From Hydrogenophaga sp. (GTDB lineage: Bacteria > Pseudomonadota > Gammaproteobacteria > Burkholderiales > Burkholderiaceae): a stretch of DNA of 7,814 bases. Position numbers and translations under genes: made by a program. Numbering within the stretch: the first letter of the stretch is position 1; each line of letters starts with the position of its first letter. Positions 1 through 6,461 of the stretch are shown in pieces. Below the pieces are notes generated by a model. That model ran no database searches. It was not told where the DNA came from and saw nothing but the letters and a program-made list of their open reading frames with translations. Where the stretch lies: NCBI GenBank assembly GCA_025458545.1, contig JALOSH010000438.1, positions 1 through 7,814 of the forward strand, written 5' to 3'.

Positions 1-1953
1 AGCGTGTCGGCGAACAGCTTGCGCACCGTGTCCCAGAAGCCGATGTAGGTGGCCGGGCAGCTGCGCGGGGTTTTACCGATCGGCGTCTGGTCCACTTCGA
101 GCACGCGGTCCACCGGCTCGGTGCCCAGCACCTTGTCGCAGCCGGTCCAGGCGGGGCGCTCGCCTTTTTCGTCCCACGCGGTGCGACCGGCGAAGGTGCT
201 GCGCTGGCTCACGGCAGCGGCCGCGTTGGTGAGCAGCACGTCGCGCGCGAAGGTGGATTTTCCGGAACCGCTCACGCCGGTGATGACGACTAGGCGTTGC
301 AGCGGCACGGCGACGTCGAGGTTGTCGAGGTTGTGCAGGCGGGCGCCGCGGACTTCAATCCAGTGGTTGTCGAGCTGTGCTGGCGATGAAACCGCAGAAA
401 TGGGGTCAGCGTTCACGGGGTCGGAGCCCGATTTTGTTCTGCGCTTGGCGCTCCGTGGAGGCTTCTGTCCTGAATCGGGATCTGACCCCCTGCCCGCCGC
501 CCCCGTTTCTGCTGCCACCGCTTCAGGCGCGGCGAGCGGGGACAGCACGGCGCGGCGCGCCTGCAGCGGGTGCTTCATCGCGTGCAGCAGGTAGCGCCCG
601 GTCACCGATTCCGGATTCGCCGACAGATCGTCCACCGTGCCCTGCGCCACCACACGACCGCCGCGTTTGCCGGCGCTGGGGCCGATGTCGATGATGTGGT
701 CGGCGCGGCGGATGGTGTCTTCGTCGTGCTCCACCACCACCAGGGTGTTGCCCATCTCTCCGAGCTTGTGCAGCGCGTTGAGCAGGATGGCGTTGTCGCG
801 TGCGTGCAGGCCGATGGTGGGCTCGTCGAGCACGTAACACACCCCTTGTAGATTGCTGCCGAGCTGCGCCGCCAGGCGGATGCGCTGCGCCTCGCCACCG
901 CTCAGCGTGGGCGCGCCACGGTCGAGCGTGAGGTAGTTCAGGCCGACTTCTTCGAGGAAGGCCAGGCGGCTTTCGATCTCGGGCAGCAGGTCGCGCGCGA
1001 TGTCGGCTTCTCGACTCGTCAGCGCGGCCTCCTTCAGCAAGCCCTGCACCCAGGCGCGGACTTCGTTGACCGACAGACGTGCCACGTCGGTGATGCCCAC
1101 ACCACCGAACTTCACCGCCCGCGCCTGCGCGTTCAGGCGCGTGCCTTCGCAGCTGGGGCAGGGCTGGTCGGCCAGGTCTTCCACCTCGGGTTCGGCAAAG
1201 CTTTGTTCGCGGCCCTTCTGGTCGTCGTCGCGCACCGAATCGTCCAGCGCCTTGCGCTGCTCGCGCGAGAGCGCCAGGCCGGTGCCCACGCAGTCCGGGC
1301 ACCAGCCATGTTTGCTGTTGTACGAGAACAGGCGCGGGTCGAGTTCGGGGTAGCTGGTGGCGCAAACCGGGCAGGCGCGCTGGGTGGAGAACACTTCGAG
1401 CTGGCCCAATCCCACGGTGGTGATGCCTTGGGCCATGGCCTCGGCGAGCCCTTGCATGTGGTGCAGCACATGCACCTGCCCCTTGCCGATCTCCAGCGCC
1501 TTGGCCAGCTGGGTACGCAGCCAGGCCTCGTCGGCGGCGTTCACCACGCCATCGGCCACCGGCAGTTCGATGGTGTGTTCCTTGAAGCGGTCGATGCGCG
1601 GGAAGCCGGTGGTGGGCAGAAACTCGCCGTCCACCCGCAGGTGGGTGTGGCCGCGCGGGCGCGCCCAGTCGGCCAGTTCGGTGTAGACGCCCTTGCGGTT
1701 CACCACCAGCGGCGCTAGCAGGCCGATGTGTTGTCCGGCGTAGCGCGTAAGGATGGCGGCCGCGATGCTCTCGGGGCTCTGTGGCTTCACCGCCGCACCG
1801 TCGTGCACGCAGTGCTGCGTGCCCAGCTTCACGTAGAGCAGGCGCAGGAAGTGCCAGACCTCGGTGGTGGTGCCCACCGTGCTCTTGCGGCCACCGCGGC
1901 TGAGCCGCTGCTCGATGGCCACCGTGGGCGGGATGCCGTAGACCGCGTCCACG
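1..1953 (-). pseudogene. uvrA: Continuation of uvrA in the shifted frame: second UvrA unit, C-terminus outside the window
   Basis: Directly after the break the other reading frame gives [18 protein letters not shown] and then about 650 uninterrupted UvrA codons to the left edge. In order there are a Q-loop region, a canonical UvrB-binding-like domain (about 1730-1480), the zinc cysteines CPVC (1362-1373) and CPDC (1290-1301) spaced by 20 residues as in E. coli UvrA, and CPSC (1149-1160). These are followed by [12 protein letters not shown] (from 905 downward), Walker B VLDEP (819-833), a linker with an inverted repeat (394-512), and the fourth Walker A (252-278). The window ends inside the segment after DQTPIGKTPRS, just before the expected last zinc module. 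Only 43 residues separate CPDC from CPSC, against roughly 120 in E. coli by memory, so this unit lacks the DNA-binding insertion domain. With no stop codons and all motifs intact, the break is either recent or not real. Confidence 0.8.
394..512. repeat. Nested inverted repeat (REP-like) inserted in frame in the uvrA linker
   Basis: The outer arms are 394-405 (gcagaaatgggg) and 501-512 (ccccgtttctgc), which pair at 11 of 12 positions. The inner arms are 417-433 (ggggtcggagcccgatt) and 473-489 (aatcgggatctgacccc), which pair at 15 of 17. A third ggggtcag at 402-409 is an alternative partner for ctgacccc at 482-489, and ctcc/ggag (451-460) can form a small central hairpin. The element is read through in the UvrA frame and encodes two GSDP copies and one ADP in an otherwise low-complexity linker between the third and fourth ATP modules. 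Families of GGGGTCAG...CTGACCCC palindromes are, to my memory, widespread in proteobacterial genomes and sometimes linked to REP-associated transposases. Assignment to such a family is inference; the pairing itself is visible. Confidence 0.65.
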
Positions 1954-4900
1954 CGATTCGAGGTAACGGCGCTGGCCTTCGTTGAACAAAATGTCAAACG
2001 CCAGCGTGGACTTGCCGGAACCGCTCACGCCCGAGATCACATTGAACTGCCCGCGCGGAATGTCCACGCTCAATTGCTTGAGGTTGTGCTCTTTGGCGTT
2101 GACGATGCGGATCGCGTTGCTGTGTCCTGCGGCGCGCGCGGCAGAAGCTTGCTGGCGCTGCGGCTGTTTCAGGTAGTCACCGGCTCGGCCTTCTCGCACC
2201 GCGTGCACCTCGCCCATGGAGGCCGCGTAATCGCGCAGCGCCTGGGCGGTGTGGCTGGTCGGGTGCGCTCGCACCTCTTCGGGCGAGCCCTCGGCCACGA
2301 CCAGCCCACCGGCACTGCCGCCCTCGGGGCCGAGGTCGATCAGCCAGTCGGCGGCGCGGATCACGTCCAGGTTGTGTTCGATCACGATCAGCGAATGCCC
2401 GGCCTCCAGCAGCTTGCGCAGCGAGCGCATGAGCTTGGCGATGTCGTCGAAGTGCAAACCGGTGGTGGGCTCGTCGAACAGGAACAGCGTGCCTTTCTTG
2501 GCCAGCGCCTGGCGGCTGGCGGCGCTGTTCTTGGCCGCCTCGGCCAGGAAACCCGCGAGCTTGAGGCGCTGCGCTTCGCCACCCGAGAGCGTGGGCACGG
2601 GCTGACCGAGCTTCACGTACTCCAGCCCCACGTCCACGATGGGCTGCAGCGCACGGATGACCTCTCGGTCGGCCTTGAACAGCTCGGCCGCTTCGCTGAC
2701 CGTCAGGTCCAGCACATCGGCCACGTTGAGCAGGCGTCCACCGCGCTCGATCTTCACCTCCAGAATTTCCGGCCGGTAACGCTTGCCGTCGCAGTCGGGG
2801 CAGCGCAGGTACACGTCGCTCAGGAACTGCATTTCCACATGCTCGAAGCCCGAGCCGCCGCAGGTGGGGCAGCGGCCGTCGCCGCTGTTGAAGCTGAATT
2901 TGCTCGCGGTGTAGCTGCGCTGGCGCGCCAGCGGCGCGTCGGCAAACAGGGCGCGGATCGCGTCCCAGGCGCCGACATAGCTCACCGGGTTGGAGCGCGC
3001 GGTCTTGCCGATGGGCGACTGGTCCACGAACACCACTTCGCTCAGAAAGTCGGCACCGAGCAGGCGGTCGTGTGCGCCGGGCGAATCGGTCGCTTTGCCG
3101 AAGTGGCGCAGCAGCGCGGGCGCGAGCACGTCCTGGATCAAACTGGACTTGCCCGAACCCGAGACGCCGGTGACCACCACCAGCCGCTGCAGCGGGAACT
3201 CGACGCTCACGTCCTGCAGGTTGTGTTCGCGCGCGCCTTCCAGGATCAGGCGCGGCGTGCTGTCGGTCACCATGCGCTTGAAGCCCATGCCCACCGTCTT
3301 GCGCGCGCCGAGGTAGGCGCCGGTCAGGGTGTCGGCGCTGCGAATCTGTTCCGGCGTGCCGTCGAACACGATCTGCCCGCCGCGTTCGCCCGGTCCAGGG
3401 CCCATGTCGATCAGGCGGTCCGCGGCGAGCATCACCGCCGGGTCGTGCTCCACCACCACCAGGGTGTTGCCCGCATCGCGCAGACGCAGCATGGCCTCGT
3501 TGATGCGCGCCATGTCGCGCGGGTGCAGGCCGATGCTCGGTTCGTCGAGCACGAACAGCGTGTTGACCAGCGAGGTGCCGAGCGCGGTGGTGAGGTTGAT
3601 GCGCTGCACCTCGCCACCGCTCAGTGTGCGGCTCTGGCGGTCCAGCGTGAGGTAGCCAATGCCCACCTCGCACAGGTACCGCAGCCGGGTGTTGATTTCC
3701 TCAAACAGCAAACGCAGCGCCTGCGCCTGACCGGCGCCCGCGAGGTCCGAACCCGCCGGCACCAGGGTCTTGTCGAGCGACGCAAAGAACACCCGCAGCT
3801 TGTCCAGCGGCAACAGCATCAGGTCGTGCAGACAGAGGCCGGGCAGCACTTCCAGCTGCGCGCGCGACCATTGCACGCCTTTGGGTGCGTAACGCCTGTC
3901 CGGCGGCAGCACCGCATCGGCCTGCTCTTTCGTGCCGATGCGCCACAGCAGGCTGTCGGTCTTCAGGCGGGCGCCGCCGCAGCTTGGGCATTCGGTGTAG
4001 CTGCGGTACTTGGACAAGAGCACCCGGATGTGCATCTTGTAGGCCTTGCTCTCCAGATACTCGAAGAAACGGTCCACACCAAACCAGTGCTGGTTCCATT
4101 TGCCGTTCCAGTTCGGCGAGCCGGTTTTGACCCAGTGCTGCTGCTCGGGCGTGAGCTTGTTCCAGGGCGTGTCGCGCGGGATACCGGCGGCTTCGGCGTG
4201 GCGCATCAGGTCGTCTTGGGCTTCTTTCCAGGCCGGGGTGGCCCCGACGGCGGAGTTGAACGAGAACATCGACGGCGTGGGTTCGCTGTAGCGAATGTCG
4301 CTCTCGGGGCAATGCAGGCCCGTTGAAAAACGCCAAATGATCGGTTCGGTTCCTTCTTCACCGAGCACATAAACCATCAGCTTGCCGCTGCCCCGCTTGA
4401 GGCCGGCTTCGATGGCTTCCATCACGCGGGCATGCTCGGCGGTGCCGATGCGGAAACGGTCGGCCACCACGTCGAGCACTTTGACCGACTCGCTGGCAGC
4501 GGGACCTTTGGCAGCCTTGGCCTTGGTGGTTTTCGCGGGGTTTGCATCGGGCGATGCGGCGGCGCGCTGCACGGTGCGCTCGGCCTGCACGCGCGTGTAG
4601 CCGCTGGCCGAGAGCCATCGCTCGATCTCTTCGGGCGTGGTGCTGGCCGGCAGTTCTACCGGGAAGGTCACCACGAGCCGAGGGTCGTTCAGTTCTGCAC
4701 AACGCTTCTGCAACTCGGCATAGATCGACTCCGGCGAATCGTGCCGCACCGGCAGCGCGGTCTCGCGGTCGTAAAGATCGGCCCCGCGCGCAAACAAGAG
4801 CTTCAAGTGGTCGTTCAGCTCGGTCATGGTGCCCACGGTGGAACGCGAGCTGCGCACCGGGTTGGTCTGGTCGATGGCGATGGCGGGCGGCACGCCTTCC

Positions 4901-5202
4901 ACCCGGTCCACCGCCGGCTTGTCCATGCGGTCCAGGAACTGGCGCGCGTAGGCGCTGAAGGTCTCCACATAACGGCGCTGGCCTTCGGCGAACAGCGTGT
5001 CGAACACCAGGCTGGATTTGCCCGACCCGCTCGGCCCGGTGATCACGGTCAATTCGCCGGTGCGAATGTCCAGGTCAATGTTCTTCAGGTTGTGCTGGCG
5101 CGCGCCGCGGATGCGGATCAACCCGTTGCTGGCGGTAGGTGTGGGGGTGTCGGCTGACGCGGGCAGATCGGCGGGATTCAGGAGCGGGTGCGCATCAGAC
5201 AT
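523..5202 (-). CDS. uvrA: UvrA, open frame as it reads: first unit plus start of second, then a frameshifted tail
   Basis: This frame gives 1559 residues from ATG 5202; 1-1083 are UvrA and the last 476 are an Arg/His/Gly/Pro-rich out-of-frame tail ending at 523. Module 1 has Walker A at 56-63, LSGG at 527-530 and DEP at 553-555. Between them lie a UvrB-binding-like region (about 150-290), interrupted by an Ala/Lys-rich linker near 212-240, and a DNA-binding insertion-like region (about 322-404) closed by CPSC at 405-408. The zinc site before it is damaged: CPES replaces the first CxxC, and the second pair expected after residue 321 is missing. Module 2 has Walker A at 679-687, an intact zinc module C778-x2-C-x19-C801-x2-C804, LSGG at 872-875 and DEP at 910-912. 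Module 3 begins with Walker A at 1058-1066. I chose ATG 5202 because GGAAA (5210-5214) precedes it and the upstream in-frame extension to 5316 has no UvrA character. Confidence 0.8.
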   Translation of the reverse strand: MSDAHPLLNPADLPASADTPTPTASNGLIRIRGARQHNLKNIDLDIRTGELTVITGPSGSGKSSLVFDTLFAEGQRRYVETFSAYARQFLDRMDKPAVDRVEGVPPAIAIDQTNPVRSSRSTVGTMTELNDHLKLLFARGADLYDRETALPVRHDSPESIYAELQKRCAELNDPRLVVTFPVELPASTTPEEIERWLSASGYTRVQAERTVQRAAASPDANPAKTTKAKAAKGPAASESVKVLDVVADRFRIGTAEHARVMEAIEAGLKRGSGKLMVYVLGEEGTEPIIWRFSTGLHCPESDIRYSEPTPSMFSFNSAVGATPAWKEAQDDLMRHAEAAGIPRDTPWNKLTPEQQHWVKTGSPNWNGKWNQHWFGVDRFFEYLESKAYKMHIRVLLSKYRSYTECPSCGGARLKTDSLLWRIGTKEQADAVLPPDRRYAPKGVQWSRAQLEVLPGLCLHDLMLLPLDKLRVFFASLDKTLVPAGSDLAGAGQAQALRLLFEEINTRLRYLCEVGIGYLTLDRQSRTLSGGEVQRINLTTALGTSLVNTLFVLDEPSIGLHPRDMARINEAMLRLRDAGNTLVVVEHDPAVMLAADRLIDMGPGPGERGGQIVFDGTPEQIRSADTLTGAYLGARKTVGMGFKRMVTDSTPRLILEGAREHNLQDVSVEFPLQRLVVVTGVSGSGKSSLIQDVLAPALLRHFGKATDSPGAHDRLLGADFLSEVVFVDQSPIGKTARSNPVSYVGAWDAIRALFADAPLARQRSYTASKFSFNSGDGRCPTCGGSGFEHVEMQFLSDVYLRCPDCDGKRYRPEILEVKIERGGRLLNVADVLDLTVSEAAELFKADREVIRALQPIVDVGLEYVKLGQPVPTLSGGEAQRLKLAGFLAEAAKNSAASRQALAKKGTLFLFDEPTTGLHFDDIAKLMRSLRKLLEAGHSLIVIEHNLDVIRAADWLIDLGPEGGSAGGLVVAEGSPEEVRAHPTSHTAQALRDYAASMGEVHAVREGRAGDYLKQPQRQQASAARAAGHSNAIRIVNAKEHNLKQLSVDIPRGQFNVISGVSGSGKSTLAFDILFNEGQRRYLESRGRGLRHPAHGGHRAAAQPRWPQEHGGHHHRGLALPAPALREAGHAALRARRCGGEATEPREHRGRHPYALRRTTHRPASAAGGEPQGRLHRTGRLGAPARPHPPAGGRRVSAHHRLPAHRPLQGTHHRTAGGRWRGERRRRGLAAYPAGQGAGDRQGAGACAAPHARARRGHGPRHHHRGIGPARSVLHPARLPGLRHQLPRTRPAPVLVQQQTWLVPGLRGHRPGALARAAQGAGRFGARRRPEGPRTKLCRTRGGRPGRPALPQLRRHAPERAGAGGEVRWCGHHRRGTSVGQRSPRLGAGLAEGGRADESRSRHRARPAARDRKPPGLPRRSRPELPHARPWRAHAERWRGAAHPPGGAARQQSTRGVLRARRAHHRPARTRQRHPAQRAAQARRDGQHPGGGGARRRHHPPRRPHHRHRPQRRQTRRSCGGAGHGGRSVGESGIGDRALPAARDEAPAAGAPRRAVPARRA

Positions 5203-5209
5203 GTCAGGG

Positions 5210-5214
5210 TTTCC
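5210..5214 (-). promoter_or_regulatory. Ribosome binding site of uvrA
   Basis: On the minus strand GGAAA lies 7 bases before ATG 5202, a weak but well-placed Shine-Dalgarno site. It supports this start over the in-frame ATGs at 5232 and 5316, where I see no comparable site and no UvrA-like sequence in the added residues. Confidence 0.5.
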
Positions 5215-5268
5215 GATAGGGAGGCCAAACATTCTAGGAGCCAGCGTGAAAGACCAGCGCGGAGCTAC

Positions 5269-5285
5269 GTCATTTCCACAATGAC
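5269..5285. promoter_or_regulatory. Perfect inverted repeat overlapping the -35 box, possible operator
   Basis: GTCATT (5269-5274) and AATGAC (5280-5285) are exact reverse complements around a 5-base centre. The right arm overlaps all but the last base of the -35 box at 5281-5286, the usual place for a repressor site or for an activator that touches RNA polymerase. The regulator is unknown and none is encoded in the window. A 6-bp arm can occur by chance, so the position is the main argument. Confidence 0.35.
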
Positions 5286-5309
5286 ACCCGAAAATGTCCT
5301 GCCTAGACT
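5281..5309 (+). promoter_or_regulatory. Sigma-70-like promoter for the substrate-binding protein gene
   Basis: ATGACA (5281-5286) matches the -35 consensus TTGACA at five of six positions. TAGACT (5304-5309) matches the -10 consensus TATAAT at four of six. The spacer is exactly 17 bases. A transcript starting near 5316 would have a leader of about 18 bases carrying the GGAGA site. The match is by eye, not by a scored model. Confidence 0.5.
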
Positions 5310-5321
5310 TCGCCACCCGTT

Positions 5322-5326
5322 GGAGA
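5322..5326 (+). promoter_or_regulatory. Ribosome binding site of the substrate-binding protein gene
   Basis: GGAGA lies 7 bases before ATG 5334, a strong and well-spaced Shine-Dalgarno site. It fixes this start, which also gives a proper signal peptide. Confidence 0.7.
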
Positions 5327-5333
5327 AAGCCCC

Positions 5334-6410
5334 ATGAAAAACACCCTTCAAACCTTGCTCGGCGCTGTGCTTTGCACCGGCCTCGCGTTGTCGACCCCGG
5401 CCTGGGCGCAGCTGCGCATCGGACAGACGGCAGGATTCAGTGGCCCGGTGGCCGCCGGCGTCCAGGAAACCACCGATGGCGCCAAGCTGTACTTCGACGC
5501 GATCAACGCCCGGGGTGGCGTCAACGGACAGAAGATCGAACTGGTGTCGCTGGACGACAAGTTCGACCCGAAGCTGGCGGCCGAGAACGCGCGCACCCTG
5601 ATCACGCAACAGCAGATCATGCCGCTGCTCAACGAGTTCAAAGTGCCGCTGGTGGGCCCGTCGACCGGCGCCATGGTCTTGCACCAGCCGGTGCACCCTT
5701 GGCTGTTCAATGTGCGCGCGACCTACGAGCGCGAGACGGAGCGTGCGGTGCAGCACCTCAGCCTGATCGGCATGGACCGCATTGGCGTGGTGCATGTGGA
5801 CGACAGCTTCGGCGCCGATCTGCTGAAAGGCGCCGAGAAGGGCTTTGCGGCGGTGAACAAGAAGCCCCTGTTCATTGAAAAGTTCGAGCGGGCCAAGCCC
5901 GACTTTGGCCGCATCGCACCGCTGGTGGCCAGCTCGGGCGCGCAAGCCGTGTTGTTCATCGGCTCGGGGGGAGCGGTGGCAGACGGCATCGCGGCGATCC
6001 GCCAGGCGGGTTCGCGGGCGCAGATCATCACCAACTCCAACAACGCCTCGGCCGGGTTCATCAAGTCGCTGGGTACCAACGCCACCGGCACCATCGTCAC
6101 CCAGGTGTTTCCCAACGAGCGCTCGCTGGCCGCGCCGCTGGTGAAGGAAGCCGCCGACCTCGCCAGGGCCAAGGGCCTGGAGGGCCTGAGCCCCGCCATG
6201 CTCGAAGGTTTTGCGGCCGCCAAGGTGCTGGTGATTGGCTTGCAAAGAGCAGGCGCCAACCCGACGCGCGCCCAACTGCGCGACGCGCTGGAAGGCCTGA
6301 GAAAGCTGGACCTGGGTGGACTGGAACTGAGCTTCGGACCCAACGACCACACCGGTCTGGAATTTGTCGACCTCTCCATCATCGACGCCTCGGGCCGCTT
6401 CCGGCGATGA
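5334..6410 (+). CDS. Periplasmic substrate-binding protein of a branched-chain amino acid-type (LivK-like) ABC transporter
   Basis: The 358-residue protein should be exported and bind a small solute, typically a branched-chain amino acid, amide or aromatic acid, for an ABC importer. Residues 1-25 form a Sec signal peptide: K2, a hydrophobic core around 8-19, and cleavage after AWA (A25/Q26). The mature start QLRIGQTAGFSGP, then GGVNGQKIELVSLDDKFDP (61-79) and GPSTGAM, are typical of type I periplasmic binding proteins (Peripla_BP_6). VHVDDSFGAD and FVDLSIIDASGRFRR agree with the betaproteobacterial subfamily as I recall it. Between Q94 and I95 about 16 residues usually present there (a strand plus the loop ending in a GTPHT-like motif) are absent, in frame. 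That loop normally holds ligand contacts, so binding may be impaired if the gap is real. No permease or ATPase gene is visible, so the partners are elsewhere. The true ligand cannot be read from the sequence. Confidence 0.88.
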   Translation: MKNTLQTLLGAVLCTGLALSTPAWAQLRIGQTAGFSGPVAAGVQETTDGAKLYFDAINARGGVNGQKIELVSLDDKFDPKLAAENARTLITQQQIMPLLNEFKVPLVGPSTGAMVLHQPVHPWLFNVRATYERETERAVQHLSLIGMDRIGVVHVDDSFGADLLKGAEKGFAAVNKKPLFIEKFERAKPDFGRIAPLVASSGAQAVLFIGSGGAVADGIAAIRQAGSRAQIITNSNNASAGFIKSLGTNATGTIVTQVFPNERSLAAPLVKEAADLARAKGLEGLSPAMLEGFAAAKVLVIGLQRAGANPTRAQLRDALEGLRKLDLGGLELSFGPNDHTGLEFVDLSIIDASGRFRR

Positions 6411-6415
6411 CACGG

Positions 6416-6439
6416 GGAGCGCTCTGACCGGCGCGCTCC
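6416..6439. terminator. Hairpin between convergent genes, possible bidirectional terminator
   Basis: GGAGCGC (6416-6422) and GCGCTCC (6433-6439) form a perfect 7-bp GC-rich stem with a 10-base loop, six bases after the stop at 6410 and 22 bases beyond the end of the facing gene (6462). The place suits a shared terminator for both genes. Neither side has a T-run, so it would be a weak intrinsic terminator at best. Confidence 0.35.
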
Positions 6440-6461
6440 AGACCTGGCCCGTCCCGTCGCG

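Larger units (their letters stand above)
1..5202 (-). pseudogene. uvrA: Tandem (double-length) UvrA excinuclease subunit gene, broken by a frameshift and cut by the window edge
   Basis: UvrA is the ATP-dependent damage sensor of nucleotide excision repair; it works with UvrB and UvrC on DNA in the cytoplasm. A standard UvrA has about 940 residues and two ATP-binding modules. This gene encodes at least four modules in a row, two UvrA units fused head to tail, over more than 1730 codons without reaching its stop. Each Walker A motif reads G-(P/V)-S-G-S-G-K-S, at about 5037-5011, 3168-3142, 2031-2005 and 278-252. The matching LSGG signatures and (V/F)-(L/F)-DEP Walker B motifs follow for the first three modules; those of the fourth are outside the window. 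I recall long UvrA proteins of this type in Burkholderiales. The frame breaks near 1953, so as given the gene cannot make the full protein unless the break is a sequence error. It is divergent from the binding-protein gene at 5334. I see no LexA-type CTGT-N8-ACAG box upstream. Confidence 0.85.
5203..5333. promoter_or_regulatory. Divergent control region between uvrA and the binding-protein gene
   Basis: This 131-bp gap must hold the promoters of both genes. Facing uvrA, TAGAAT (5236 to 5231, minus strand) matches the sigma-70 -10 consensus at five of six positions and would start transcription about 20 bases before ATG 5202. I see no convincing -35 box at 15-18 bases from it. Facing right there is a better promoter (5281-5309) and an overlapping inverted repeat (5269-5285). 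No CTGT-N8-ACAG LexA box is visible, so SOS control of uvrA is not supported from this sequence. Confidence 0.5.

Noticed and set aside
523..1953. The frameshifted C-terminal tail as a novel domain fused to UvrA
   Set aside because: The tail is Arg/His/Gly/Pro-rich noise, and the parallel frame encodes uninterrupted canonical UvrA motifs.
2074..4326. A 750-codon open frame on the plus strand opposite uvrA
   Set aside because: It lies wholly antisense to conserved UvrA motifs, and its composition (rich in Ala, Gly, His, Gln, Val, Arg) is what GC-biased codons give on the opposite strand. No recognisable domain and no need for a second gene.
1..5202. Two genuine separate genes or a programmed frameshift at 1953
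   Set aside because: There is no stop-start arrangement or slippery run at the site, and about 16 conserved codons are missing, which a ribosomal frameshift would not restore.
5203..5316. Starts of uvrA at 5316 or 5232
   Set aside because: They would add residues without UvrA character and run over the divergent promoter and palindrome; ATG 5202 has a spaced GGAAA site.
5265..6413. A 382-codon minus-strand frame opposite the binding-protein gene
   Set aside because: The plus-strand protein has a signal peptide, ribosome site, promoter and family motifs; the antisense frame has none and is a composition shadow.
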